64,000 nt of DNA from Bacteroidota bacterium (GCA_023428695.1 JAEYWY010000030.1:1-64000), one strand, 5' to 3'. Positions 17,362 to 25,968 are shown, counted from the stretch's first letter. A program made the numbers and translations. The notes: generated from the letters alone by a model not told the origin.

Positions 17362-18372
17362 TTAGTTTTCCTCACGCAAAACAAACGCCTTTCGCATTTT
17401 TAAGATCAGTCCGGCTGATTCGGCAAAGTCAAGCGTTTGCTGACCGTCAGATGCGGCTTCTTCGGGTCGTTGGTGCGTTTCATAAATGATTCCGTCGGCT
17501 CCGGCCATAACACACGCAAGCGCCACCGGTTCAACGAATTCGCGAATGCCGATACCGTGAGAAGGATCGGCCACCACCGGAAGGTGTGACTTCTCTTTCA
17601 AAATCGGAATGGCATTCACATCCATTGTATTACGACTTGCTTTCTCGTAAGTGCGGATTCCGCGTTCACACAGGATAAGTTTCTCGTTGCCGGCGGAAAA
17701 CACGTATTCCGCCGAATAGAGCAGCTCCTCTATCGTACCTGAGATGCCACGTTTGATCATCACAGGCTTGTCAACCTTACCCAGTTCATCCAAAAGATTG
17801 AAGTTCTGCGTGTTTCGTGCGCCAACCTGGAACACGTCAACATAGTCGATCATTTCCGCTATCTGAGAAACCTGCATCACTTCCGTGATGATGCGGATAC
17901 CGGCCTTGCGCGCCTGCGTATACCACATCTTCAAGCCTTCTATACCAAGTCCTCGAAACGCATATGGAGAGCTCCGGGGTTTGAACACACCACCCCGCAT
18001 GATTTTAACATTGTTAGCCAGGAGATGTTCGATGGTCAATTCAACCTGTTTCTCGCTTTCAATACTACAGGGTCCGGCCATGATTGAAAGCGAACCGTTT
18101 CCAATGACAGCGCCGTCACCAAGATCAATATGTGTGCGATCTACCTTCCATTTTCTGGAGACTAATTTATAGTCATCAGAAACGCGGTGAATGTCTGCAA
18201 TTCCCCGGAGGTTACCCAGCTGACGGATATCAAATTCCTTCTTACCAATACACACCACATAACGTGTACGTTGTGTCTGAATCAGATTCGTCTTGTAATC
18301 GAGCTGGTTCACCCGATCCAGGATCACCTGCTGATCTGCGTCGCTAATGCCGGGTTTTAGTTGAATGATCAT
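17362..18372 (-). CDS. aroF: 3-deoxy-7-phosphoheptulonate (DAHP) synthase, type I-beta
   Basis: 336 residues. An N-terminal ferredoxin-like regulatory domain (about 1-75) precedes the TIM-barrel catalytic domain. Barrel motifs include IMAGPCSIES (near residue 97), KPRSSPYAFRGLG, QVGARNTQNF, VMIKRG, CERGIRTYE and PVVADPSHGIG. It condenses phosphoenolpyruvate with erythrose 4-phosphate, the first step of the shikimate pathway. The N-terminal domain is the kind that gives Phe/Tyr feedback control in the Thermotoga enzyme. No chorismate-mutase domain is fused. It lies 17 bases after trpA, so precursor supply and Trp synthesis are probably co-transcribed and share the trp attenuator (inference). 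Confidence 0.93.
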   Translation of the reverse strand: MIIQLKPGISDADQQVILDRVNQLDYKTNLIQTQRTRYVVCIGKKEFDIRQLGNLRGIADIHRVSDDYKLVSRKWKVDRTHIDLGDGAVIGNGSLSIMAGPCSIESEKQVELTIEHLLANNVKIMRGGVFKPRSSPYAFRGLGIEGLKMWYTQARKAGIRIITEVMQVSQIAEMIDYVDVFQVGARNTQNFNLLDELGKVDKPVMIKRGISGTIEELLYSAEYVFSAGNEKLILCERGIRTYEKASRNTMDVNAIPILKEKSHLPVVADPSHGIGIREFVEPVALACVMAGADGIIYETHQRPEEAASDGQQTLDFAESAGLILKMRKAFVLREEN

Positions 18373-18389
18373 ACGTCCTTATCTCAGAT

Positions 18390-19181
18390 TCAAACTGGCA
18401 CGTCGATGCCGCCTTTTATGTTTTTCACAAACGCGGCAATATCCTCTTCCATGGATTTGCTTTCCCTCAGCGTATTGATAAATGCACTTCCGACGATGGC
18501 GCCGTACCCATACGAGCTTGCAACTTTAAACGTTTCCTGATTTGAAATCCCGAAACCTATCAGGAACGGGTTTTTCAGATTCATTGCTTTAAGTTTTTCG
18601 AAGTACGCAATCTGGTCGCCGGAAAACGTGTTTCGTGCCCCGGTAGTACTCGAGGCCGAGACAGCGTAGATGAATCCATCGGTGAGTGCATCAATCCGGC
18701 GGATACGTTCCCCGGATGTAGTGGGTGAAATCAGAAATGTATTCGTCAAATGATGTTTTTCGAACAACTCCTTGAATTCGTGCTGGTATACATCCGCGGG
18801 CATATCGGGCAGAATCAAACCGTCAACTCCGGCCTTATGCGCATCGCTCACAAAACGTTCCACACCATATTGCAGCACCGGATTAAGGTACCCCATCAGT
18901 ATGATCGGGATATGCACTGACTTCCGGATCTCACGAACCTGTTCCAAAAGCAGCGCGACGTTCATGCCGTTGTCAAGTGCAACCTTATTGCTTTGCTGGA
19001 TGGTCGGACCATCGGCAACGGGGTCGCTGAACGGTATCCCTATCTCAATAAGATCAGCTCCCGCTTCTTCAAGCCATCGGGCAATATTGACAGTATCACC
19101 CAATCCCGGAAATCCTGCAGTATAAAAAACCGACAGGATACTTCCTTTTTTGTCCTTGAAAAGCTTGTGAATCCGATTCAT
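18390..19181 (-). CDS. trpA: tryptophan synthase alpha subunit
   Basis: 263 residues, the normal length. Motifs are ADLIEIGIPFSDPVADGPTIQ (around 40-60, with the catalytic Glu and Asp), GVDGLILPDMP, FLISPTTSGERI and GFGISNQE. It cleaves indole-3-glycerol phosphate to indole, which is channelled to TrpB. It follows trpB by 27 bases in the order trpEGDCFBA. Confidence 0.97.
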   Translation of the reverse strand: MNRIHKLFKDKKGSILSVFYTAGFPGLGDTVNIARWLEEAGADLIEIGIPFSDPVADGPTIQQSNKVALDNGMNVALLLEQVREIRKSVHIPIILMGYLNPVLQYGVERFVSDAHKAGVDGLILPDMPADVYQHEFKELFEKHHLTNTFLISPTTSGERIRRIDALTDGFIYAVSASSTTGARNTFSGDQIAYFEKLKAMNLKNPFLIGFGISNQETFKVASSYGYGAIVGSAFINTLRESKSMEEDIAAFVKNIKGGIDVPV

Positions 19182-19208
19182 ATTCTTAATGCTTATGTTA
19201 CGTAAGAA

Positions 19209-20405
19209 CTAATATTTTCCCCACCGGATGTATGTTTCCAGATCCTTGTCGCCTCTGCCTGACAGGTTAATTACAACAACGTCGTCCTTGTCGAACGAAA
19301 ACGTCTGCAGCGCCGCCAGCGCGTGCGCAGATTCGATGGCCGGGATAATACCTTCAAGCCGACTAAGCCGGATACCTGCTTCCATAGCTTCATCATCTGT
19401 AGCAGAAACAAACTTCACGCGTCCGATGTCGAACAAATGTGCGTGCATCGGACCAATGCCCGGATAATCGAGGCCGGCGGAAATACTATGCGGTTCGACC
19501 ACCTGGCCATCATCGGTTTGCATCAGCAACATCTTACTGCCGTGAAGCACCCCGATTTTCCCGAGCGCTGTTGTTGCGGCCGATTCGCCTGTGTCAATTC
19601 CCTTTCCCGCGGCTTCAACACCAACAAGGTTAACGTGCTCGTCATCAAGAAAATGATAAAACGCACCGGCAGCGTTGCTTCCCCCACCGACGCAGGCAAA
19701 GACATAATCCGGATAGGGATTACCTATTTCCTCCCGGAGCTGCCTGCGAATCTCATCACTAATGACTGATTGGAAACGCGCAACCATGTCAGGATAAGGA
19801 TGTGGTCCGACTACCGAACCAATGATGTAGTGTGTGTCGGTAGGATGATTGATCCAGTGGCGCATCGCTTCATTGGTAGCGTCTTTCAACGTCATGTTGC
19901 CGCTAAGTGCAGGGACCACCTTCGCACCCAGGATACGCATACGCTCCACGTTGGGACGTTGCCGTTCCATGTCGACCTTACCCATGTATACGATACATTC
20001 CATGCCCATCAATGCACACACCGTGGCAGTAGCGACACCGTGCTGGCCCGCTCCCGTTTCAGCGATAATTTTCTCCTTGCCCAGTTGTTTGGCCAGAAGA
20101 ATCTGTCCGATGGTATTGTTCACCTTGTGCGCACCAGTATGGCAAAGGTCCTCGCGCTTGAGGTATATGTTGGTTTTATACAACTCCGACAATCTGTTGG
20201 CACGATACAAAGGTGTAGGGCGCCCTACGTAGTCACGCAAGAGTTTGTCAAACTGTTGTTTGAACGTTTCACCCGAAATTATTTCAAGGTACCTGGTTCG
20301 CAGCTCCTCGATGTTGGGATACAACATTTCCGGGATGAATGCACCGCCGAACTTTCCGTAGTATCCATGGGCGTCTACGTGGTATTTGCCTGATTCTTTT
20401 TTCAT
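19209..20405 (-). CDS. trpB: tryptophan synthase beta subunit
   Basis: 398 residues. The PLP-binding Lys lies in LCHTGAHKVNNTIGQ. Also visible are AETGAGQHGVATATVCALMG, the phosphate loop CVGGGSNAAGAF and the Glu of VGVEAAGKG. It condenses indole with serine to tryptophan and belongs to the classical TrpB1 type that pairs with TrpA. Its ATG overlaps the trpF stop (20402-20405). Confidence 0.97.
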   Translation of the reverse strand: MKKESGKYHVDAHGYYGKFGGAFIPEMLYPNIEELRTRYLEIISGETFKQQFDKLLRDYVGRPTPLYRANRLSELYKTNIYLKREDLCHTGAHKVNNTIGQILLAKQLGKEKIIAETGAGQHGVATATVCALMGMECIVYMGKVDMERQRPNVERMRILGAKVVPALSGNMTLKDATNEAMRHWINHPTDTHYIIGSVVGPHPYPDMVARFQSVISDEIRRQLREEIGNPYPDYVFACVGGGSNAAGAFYHFLDDEHVNLVGVEAAGKGIDTGESAATTALGKIGVLHGSKMLLMQTDDGQVVEPHSISAGLDYPGIGPMHAHLFDIGRVKFVSATDDEAMEAGIRLSRLEGIIPAIESAHALAALQTFSFDKDDVVVINLSGRGDKDLETYIRWGKY

Positions 20406-21046
20406 TTTCTTTTACGATAGGTGGTATCGATAAATGATTTTATTTTCGCCGGATCTTTCAAACCGGGTTTGATTTCAACTCCGCTGTTTACGTCGATGCC
20501 GTAAAGGTTCATGGCCGAAAGCGACGGCAGCGCACCGACGTTGCCGATCGTTAGTCCGCCACTTAACAGGAATGAAACCCGCTGATGGTATTCACCGAGT
20601 TTGTTCCAATCAAAAGCAACAGCATTTCCGCCGTAGTATTTTCCTTTGGAATCAAACAGGAACCGGTCTGCAATGCCTTCAAATGCTTCGGTCACAGAAA
20701 AATCAAAATGTTCGTCAACGGCGAACACTTTCCAGACTTCGACGCCAAGGGATTTGACTTCTGTCACTTCGTCCACAGTTTCGCCGCCATGAAGCTGAAC
20801 GACATCAAGGCGGTGACGCCGCACTGCAGTCTCAATATTCTTAATTCCAGCCTTCACGAACACACCTACCCGACTTATCGCCGGACTCATCTCTACGGGT
20901 ATAGCAAACTGTTCACCGACAAAGCGCGGAGACTTGACGTAAAAAATAAAACCCATATAGTCTGGCGACAAGGCTGCAACCTCCAGAATGTTTTCGGGGT
21001 CCCGCATGCCACACACCTTGAGTTTTATTTTTTCTGACCTATTCAT
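20402..21046 (-). CDS. trpF: phosphoribosylanthranilate isomerase
   Basis: 214 residues. Motifs are KLKVCGMRDPENI with the catalytic Cys, DYMGFIFYVKSPR, DVVQLHGGE, FLFDSKGK with the catalytic Asp, and FLLSGGLTIGNV. It converts phosphoribosylanthranilate to CdRP. It overlaps trpC upstream and trpB downstream by 4 bases each, so the three are translationally coupled. Confidence 0.95.
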   Translation of the reverse strand: MNRSEKIKLKVCGMRDPENILEVAALSPDYMGFIFYVKSPRFVGEQFAIPVEMSPAISRVGVFVKAGIKNIETAVRRHRLDVVQLHGGETVDEVTEVKSLGVEVWKVFAVDEHFDFSVTEAFEGIADRFLFDSKGKYYGGNAVAFDWNKLGEYHQRVSFLLSGGLTIGNVGALPSLSAMNLYGIDVNSGVEIKPGLKDPAKIKSFIDTTYRKRK

Positions 21047-21867
21047 TTCGGTTGCGTCGTTCCGCCTGCCACGGTTTCCAGTTTTCCAAGTGCCTGCATA
21101 AACTTACGCGCGGCTTGTTCTGGTCTGGACTGTTTCATAAAGTTTTCCCCCATCAGAAATCCTGAGTAGCCGTATTTTTTCAGTTCGATAATCGTAGCCG
21201 GATCTGAGATACCACTCTCCGACACTTTTACAACCCCATCCGGGATTAGTGGAGCAAGCTTTTTGGAGTGATCGATGCTCACTTCAAAAGTTTTGAGATT
21301 TCTGTTGTTTACACCAATCAGATCAGCACCCGCTTCTGTGTTCTCACGAAGTTCGGTTTCGTTATGAACTTCCAGGAGCACCTCCAGTCCAAAAGTCTGC
21401 GCAAACCGGCAAAGTTGTTTTACTTCTTCAGGTTTGAGAATCGCAGCAATCAAAAGTATTGCATCCGCGCCTATAGATTTTGCTTCGACGATCTGATACT
21501 CATCTATGGTGAAGTCCTTTCTGATAATAGGACAATAGTTGAACTTTCTCGCCGTCGTAAGGTCGGCGTTGGTACCGCCGAATGAAGGCTGGTCTGTAAG
21601 TACGGATAATGCCGACGCGCCTGCCTGCATATAACCAATGGTAGTCCTTTCAACAGATGCGTACGCGTTGATGATACCTTTCGATGGCGATCTGCGTTTG
21701 AACTCGGCAATTATACCGGAAAGGTCATCACGCAAAACATACTTTGACATCGAAACCGGTTCGGTATTGAAGTAAATACTTTGTTCAAGCAGCTTCACCG
21801 GATAAAGCGACTTCCGATCCTCAACCTCTTTGCGTTTGTATGCTACGATCTTGTCGAGAATATCCAT
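21043..21867 (-). CDS. trpC: indole-3-glycerol-phosphate synthase
   Basis: 274 residues. The N-terminus is MDILDKIVAYKRKEVEDRK. The catalytic set is visible: IIAEFKRRSPSKG, ALSVLTDQPSFGG, IIRKDFTIDEYQI, LIGVNNRNLKTF and VSESGI. It forms indole-3-glycerol phosphate from CdRP. It is a stand-alone protein, not fused to TrpF. It overlaps trpF by 4 bases and follows trpD by 7. Confidence 0.96.
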   Translation of the reverse strand: MDILDKIVAYKRKEVEDRKSLYPVKLLEQSIYFNTEPVSMSKYVLRDDLSGIIAEFKRRSPSKGIINAYASVERTTIGYMQAGASALSVLTDQPSFGGTNADLTTARKFNYCPIIRKDFTIDEYQIVEAKSIGADAILLIAAILKPEEVKQLCRFAQTFGLEVLLEVHNETELRENTEAGADLIGVNNRNLKTFEVSIDHSKKLAPLIPDGVVKVSESGISDPATIIELKKYGYSGFLMGENFMKQSRPEQAARKFMQALGKLETVAGGTTQPK

Positions 21868-21874
21868 AAGCTGA

Positions 21875-22864
21875 TCAGTTTTGATTCATCAGTTTGCGAA
21901 ACGATTCCAGCGCTTTCCCGGAAAGCAGTGCCTCGCGCGCGCGTTCGACGCATGCCACGATCCCATCTTGTTGATGGCCGGCAAACAATGCCATTCCTGC
22001 ATTAGCGCATATAGCCGAATTCTGTGCTTCAGTACCTTTGCCTTCGAGAACCTTCATAAATATCGACGCTGATTCTTCAATTGACTCCCCGCCCCGGATA
22101 TCCTGAAGCCGAAGGTGCGGCAGCCCCAGGTCAGCGGCTTCGGCTATACACTCACCCTGATTCGAAAAGTATTTGAACGGACAGGTAAGCGAGACCTCAT
22201 CGTACCCGTCTATCGAATGAAGGATAACAAAATCCTTGTCGGTATTCTGATACAGATATCCGTACTGGCGCGCGAGTTCAAGACTGAACACACCGACAAG
22301 TTGGCGTTTGGGGAACGCCGGATTTACCATTGGGCCCAGCATATTGAAAAATGTCTTGACGCCAAGCTCTTTCCGGATAGGTGCGACGTTCTTCATCGCC
22401 GGATGAAACAGCGGGGCGTGCATGAAACAGATATTTGCACGGTCAAGGCTTCTCTTAAGTTCGTCTTCGTCATTGGTGAACCGGTAGCCGAAGTGTTCGA
22501 GCAGGTTGGATGACCCACAAGCAGAAGAGACACCGTAATTTCCATGCTTTGCCACAGGCTGACCCGCGGCTGCGACGACAAACGCTGAAAGTGTTGAAAT
22601 GTTAAACGTGTTTTTGCCATCACCTCCGGTACCACATACATCCATCACAGGCTGATCAAAACTGACGCGTTTACAAAGTTCAAGCATAGCGTCGCGGAAG
22701 CCCTGTAGTTCATCCACCGTAATGCTGCGCATCATATAGACGGTCATAAACGCCGTCGTCTGACTGTGATTGTATTTTCCCGATGTAAGTTCAACGAGAA
22801 CGTTTTTCGCCATCTCTTTGGTCAGCGACCGATGCTCAATCAAGTCGTTCAGAATCTTTTTCAT
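21875..22864 (-). CDS. trpD: anthranilate phosphoribosyltransferase
   Basis: 329 residues. Motifs are the PRPP-binding VMDVCGTGGDGKNTFNIST, KHGNYGVSSACGSSNLLE and FMHAPLFHPAMKNV, and RKELGVKTFFNMLGPM. It transfers phosphoribosyl to anthranilate. It is encoded separately from the glutamine amidotransferase TrpG, 38 bases downstream of it. Confidence 0.96.
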   Translation of the reverse strand: MKKILNDLIEHRSLTKEMAKNVLVELTSGKYNHSQTTAFMTVYMMRSITVDELQGFRDAMLELCKRVSFDQPVMDVCGTGGDGKNTFNISTLSAFVVAAAGQPVAKHGNYGVSSACGSSNLLEHFGYRFTNDEDELKRSLDRANICFMHAPLFHPAMKNVAPIRKELGVKTFFNMLGPMVNPAFPKRQLVGVFSLELARQYGYLYQNTDKDFVILHSIDGYDEVSLTCPFKYFSNQGECIAEAADLGLPHLRLQDIRGGESIEESASIFMKVLEGKGTEAQNSAICANAGMALFAGHQQDGIVACVERAREALLSGKALESFRKLMNQN

Positions 22865-22902
22865 CCGCGTGTATTGAATTTCATTTCAACCAGTATTCAA
22901 CT

Positions 22903-23469
22903 TTAGTTTTCAAGCCAGTTCTTCAGCATTCGCGGCCCCTCCGGCGTCATCACTGATTCCGGGTGAAATTGCAACCCGCGTACGTCATACGTCACGTGGC
23001 TGAGTCCCATGATGAGACCTTCGTTGTTCACGGCAGTCACTTTAAGTTCATCAGGAATAGAATCAGCACGCACCGCCCATGAATGATAATGCGTAGATTG
23101 AAATACCGGCGAAACACCACGGAAAAGGTACTCGCTGTTGTCTTTCACTTCCGTCATGGAAGTAACGCCATGTAACACCCGTGGGATATTGTACAACGCC
23201 GCACCAAACACCTCGCCTATCCCCTGATGTCCAAGACAGATACCGAGAATGCTCTTTGTTTTGCCATAAGTCCGAATGACATCCTTCATGATACCGGCTT
23301 CATCGGGAATGCCGGGTCCGGGCGAAAGCATTATCTTGTCGTATCTGTCTACCTCCTCAAGCGCTATTTTGTCGTTCCGGAATATATCGACAGGATATCC
23401 AAGCGCGCGAACGATATGCACCAGGTTGTATGTGAACGAATCGTAATTGTCAAGAACCAGAATTTTCAT
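22903..23469 (-). CDS. trpG: anthranilate synthase component II (glutamine amidotransferase)
   Basis: 188 residues from the ATG at 23469 (MKILVLDNYDSFTYNLVHIV), the family's usual start, with AGAGGA a few bases upstream. A GTG six codons earlier is less likely. The class I amidotransferase triad is present: the nucleophile Cys in LGICLGHQ, and His and Glu in LQFHPES. The PGPGIPDEAG loop is also present. It supplies ammonia from glutamine to TrpE. It lies between trpE and trpD. Confidence 0.94.
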   Translation of the reverse strand: MKILVLDNYDSFTYNLVHIVRALGYPVDIFRNDKIALEEVDRYDKIMLSPGPGIPDEAGIMKDVIRTYGKTKSILGICLGHQGIGEVFGAALYNIPRVLHGVTSMTEVKDNSEYLFRGVSPVFQSTHYHSWAVRADSIPDELKVTAVNNEGLIMGLSHVTYDVRGLQFHPESVMTPEGPRMLKNWLEN

Positions 23470-23499
23470 TGTCAATATCCTCTGCACGTAAGTTGATTG

Positions 23500-24903
23500 C
23501 TATATTTTTTCCGCCATCAGGATCGCTTTCCTCAACGCGGCCAGTTTGTTATTCACTTCCTGTAATTCGTTTTCGGCCACCGACTTCGAGACAATGCCGG
23601 CACCAGCCTGGAAGATCAGCTTGTTCTGACGACTGAGAAACGTTCGAATCATGATAGCGTGATTGTAGCTGCCGTCGAATCCGATTAAACCAATTGCACC
23701 GCCATAAAAACCCCGGTTGATATTTTCATACTTATTGATGAGTGTCATCGCCATGTGTTTTGGCGCCCCGGACAACGTACCGGCAGGAAACGTATCGGCC
23801 CCCATACGAATAACCGAGCCTCCTTCTTTCAATGTACCCGTGACTTTCGATACCAGGTGTATGACGTGTGAATAGAATTGGATTTCCTTAAACACTTCCA
23901 CCGAAACATGTTCAGCGTTCCGGCTCATGTCATTGCGCGCGAGATCGACAAGCATGACGTGTTCGGCGTTTTCTTTTTCATCCGCCGCGAGCTTTTCCGC
24001 GAGAGCGGCATCTTCCTGGTCGTTACCGGTTCTGCGAAACGTACCGGCTATGGGATAGATATGGGCCTTGCCCTTCGCGACCTGAAGTTGCGCCTCCGGT
24101 GATGATCCTATGAGTTTGAATGTGCCGTAGTCAAAGTAAAACAGGTAGGGCGAGGGATTGATCGAACGAAGCGCGCGGTAAACATTGAACTCATCACCCT
24201 TGAAGCTGGTCGTAAACCTTCTCGAAAGTACGATTTGAAAGACGTCACCGCGGAAGCAGTGTTCCTTCCCTTTTTCGACCATTTGAAGGAACTCGGTATC
24301 GGTGCAATTGCTGGATTCGCCATCGGTCAGCGAGAATTTGTACGTTGAGAATCTGTTGCTGAAAATGACTTGTTCAACGCGGTCCAATGTGCTCACGCAG
24401 GGTTCACCGGATTCATAACAATGTTCAAACAACGTGAGCTCGTTTGAAAAGTGATCGACGACGATAACGTAGCTGTACAACTTGTACAGGATGTCAGGAA
24501 TGACATCATCGGCCAGGTCAATGCGTACGTCTTCAAAGTAGCGCACCGCGTCGTAAGCCATATAACCAAAGAGCCCGCAATTCACGAACCTGGATGAAAT
24601 ATTGTCAGGTTCAAAAGCATTGCGGAAGTCTTCAAGCAATCCGGTCACCTCACCGGTCTTTAATCCGTCAAATGTTTTGGTTGCACCATCCGGATATTTC
24701 ACCATAGCGGTCTCGTTGCGCACCTGAAATGACGCAATGGGGTTGAAACAAATAAACGACAAACTGTTTTCATGTCCGTGATAGTCGGAACTTTCCAGGA
24801 GGATACTGCCGGAGTACACGTCACGAAGTTTGAGGTAGATGTTCACCGGCGTGAGCGTGTCCGCCAATAATGTTTTCGAGAATGTTTTAAGCTTATACTT
24901 CAT
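23500..24903 (-). CDS. trpE: anthranilate synthase component I
   Basis: 467 residues. The N-terminal half has the LLES motif (SILLESSDYHGHEN, near residues 34-40), which forms part of the Trp feedback site in TrpE proteins, so feedback inhibition is likely. The chorismate-binding domain shows FQIVLSRRF, YLFYFDYG, IYPIAGTFRRTGND, DLARNDMSRNAE, TFPAGTLSGAPK and FQAGAGIVSKS. It converts chorismate to anthranilate together with TrpG. It is the first structural gene of the operon, preceded by the trp leader and attenuator (24962-25080). Confidence 0.96.
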   Translation of the reverse strand: MKYKLKTFSKTLLADTLTPVNIYLKLRDVYSGSILLESSDYHGHENSLSFICFNPIASFQVRNETAMVKYPDGATKTFDGLKTGEVTGLLEDFRNAFEPDNISSRFVNCGLFGYMAYDAVRYFEDVRIDLADDVIPDILYKLYSYVIVVDHFSNELTLFEHCYESGEPCVSTLDRVEQVIFSNRFSTYKFSLTDGESSNCTDTEFLQMVEKGKEHCFRGDVFQIVLSRRFTTSFKGDEFNVYRALRSINPSPYLFYFDYGTFKLIGSSPEAQLQVAKGKAHIYPIAGTFRRTGNDQEDAALAEKLAADEKENAEHVMLVDLARNDMSRNAEHVSVEVFKEIQFYSHVIHLVSKVTGTLKEGGSVIRMGADTFPAGTLSGAPKHMAMTLINKYENINRGFYGGAIGLIGFDGSYNHAIMIRTFLSRQNKLIFQAGAGIVSKSVAENELQEVNNKLAALRKAILMAEKI

Positions 24904-24961
24904 TGTATTTCACTTCAGTCTTGTTGAATCCTACCTTATGCTTGTTAAGTCGGGACACCCT

Positions 24962-24998
24962 AAAAACACGAAGGCCCGCTGTGAACAGCAGGCCTTCG
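24962..24998 (-). terminator. trp attenuator terminator hairpin
   Basis: On the minus strand CGAAGGCCTGCTG, loop TTCA, CAGCGGGCCTTCG forms a 13-base-pair stem (one G-U pair), followed by TG and TTTTT at 24962-24966. It lies 58 bases before the trpE start and after the leader peptide, so it is a terminator in front of the structural genes. The segment GCTGTTCAC (24981-24989) inside it can instead pair perfectly with GTGAACAGC (25019-25027) overlapping the leader stop, which would prevent the terminator. Confidence 0.9.
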
Positions 24999-25018
24999 GC
25001 TAATATCTATAATACAAG

Positions 25019-25047
25019 GCTGTTCACATATCGAGTTCCGATATATG
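25019..25047 (-). promoter_or_regulatory. trp leader alternative-pairing segments 1 and 2
   Basis: Segment 1 (CATATATCG, 25039-25047) starts directly after the three Trp codons. It pairs with CGATATGTG (25025-25033) across a five-base loop GAACT to form a 9-pair hairpin. Segment 2 of the antiterminator (GTGAACAGC, 25019-25027) shares three bases with this hairpin and pairs with 24981-24989 inside the terminator. A ribosome stalled on the Trp codons would cover segment 1 and free segment 2 for the antiterminator. Confidence 0.8.
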
Positions 25048-25080
25048 CCACCACCATGCATTGATAACGTTCATTCTCAT
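25024..25080 (-). CDS. trpL: trp operon leader peptide
   Basis: An 18-codon open frame reads MRMNVINAWWWHISELDM, with three consecutive UGG codons at 25048-25056 and a TGA at 25024-25026. Three Trp codons in a row just upstream of mutually exclusive hairpins and a terminator before trpE identify it as the attenuation leader. The start may be the ATG at 25080 or the one at 25074; both keep the Trp run. The peptide itself is probably non-functional. The sensor is ribosome stalling when charged tRNA-Trp is scarce (established mechanism for trp attenuators; here inferred from sequence). Confidence 0.88.
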   Translation of the reverse strand: MRMNVINAWWWHISELDM

Positions 25081-25084
25081 TTAA

Positions 25085-25273
25085 TCAGGCTTCTGATTTC
25101 TTTCTTGTTGTACGCTTTGGTTTAGCCGGAGCTTCAGCAGCCGGAGCAGTCTCTGCCGCAGGCTTTTGAGACGCTCTTTTCATTCGTGCTTTAATGAAAT
25201 TACGGTTTCTCGAAACCCCGTAAGATCCCTTTGCCCGCTTACCCTTTTTCGATTTCTTGTCTCCTTTTCCCAT
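25085..25273 (-). CDS. 30S ribosomal protein THX
   Basis: 62 residues from the ATG at 25273. The first 26 (MGKGDKKSKKGKRAKGSYGV and on) match the small basic THX protein of the 30S subunit, which sits in the head of the Thermus ribosome. The C-terminal half is a low-complexity Lys/Ala/Pro tail of the sort seen in Bacteroidota versions. An in-frame upstream extension beginning at 25327 is hydrophobic and unlike the family, so I reject it. Its stop is only 4 bases before the trp leader ATG. I see no clear promoter between them, so read-through into the trp leader is possible. Confidence 0.8.
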   Translation of the reverse strand: MGKGDKKSKKGKRAKGSYGVSRNRNFIKARMKRASQKPAAETAPAAEAPAKPKRTTRKKSEA

Positions 25274-25398
25274 ATCAAATAGCAAAATTGACCGGCAATA
25301 ATAGCAAAGTCTGGATATAAGGAGCAACGATTGAAGCGGTTTTTTTCAAAATTCTTTAACTTAAGCGAAGCGAATCCGGTTCCTTAAAGTGAGATCCA

Positions 25399-25866
25399 AT
25401 GGCAAGACTACTTCCTGACATCCCGACTATCCTTCGTACAACAGCTGTGCGGCTGCGGGCAAGCGATGACTATCAATGGGGGCATATGGGACTCTGCAAC
25501 TGCGGGTTTCTTTGCCAGCAGGTAACCCGGCTCAATAAGGCGGAGATTCATCGACGCGCGCTGCAACGTCCCGGCGACTGGAGTGAACAACTCAATGACT
25601 ACTGTCCAACGAGTGGTCTGCCCTTTGACGACGCGATCTCAGCCCTGCTGGATACCGGCTTTGATATAGACGACCTTAAACATCTCGAGCGGTTATCAGA
25701 CCCTGAGATTCTTTCACATGTGGAACCCGGACGAAAGTTATCTCACAACATCAAGCAGGATGTCATTTACTACCTGGATGCCTGGGCGGCATTAATGGAA
25801 GGGAAACTCGCTCAGAAGAGTTTGGTTTGCGGGCGGGAAAAGGCACCGGCGGAAGCGACAGCGTGA
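25399..25866 (+). CDS. conserved hypothetical protein with Cys-rich motif
   Basis: 155 residues, no signal peptide, no membrane segment. The only distinctive feature is YQWGHMGLCNCGFLCQQVTRL (around 46-65), with three Cys and a His close together. A YCPTSGLPFDDAISALLDTGFDIDDLKHLE segment and a C-terminal YYLDAWAALM helix follow. I think I have seen similar motifs in other Bacteroidota hypothetical proteins but cannot name a family. It is divergent from the THX/trp unit and is followed 102 bases later by the ACMSD-like gene. Function unknown; metal binding through the CNC motif is only a guess. Confidence 0.75.
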   Translation: MARLLPDIPTILRTTAVRLRASDDYQWGHMGLCNCGFLCQQVTRLNKAEIHRRALQRPGDWSEQLNDYCPTSGLPFDDAISALLDTGFDIDDLKHLERLSDPEILSHVEPGRKLSHNIKQDVIYYLDAWAALMEGKLAQKSLVCGREKAPAEATA

Positions 25867-25968
25867 GTTTTGTTGCTGTTTCCCAAGCAGCTACACAGTG
25901 CAGGTTGCCGTTTTCCTGACAACGGCTGGCTCGCCATTCAATTTCTTTCGATATTTCGAACTTGATTT

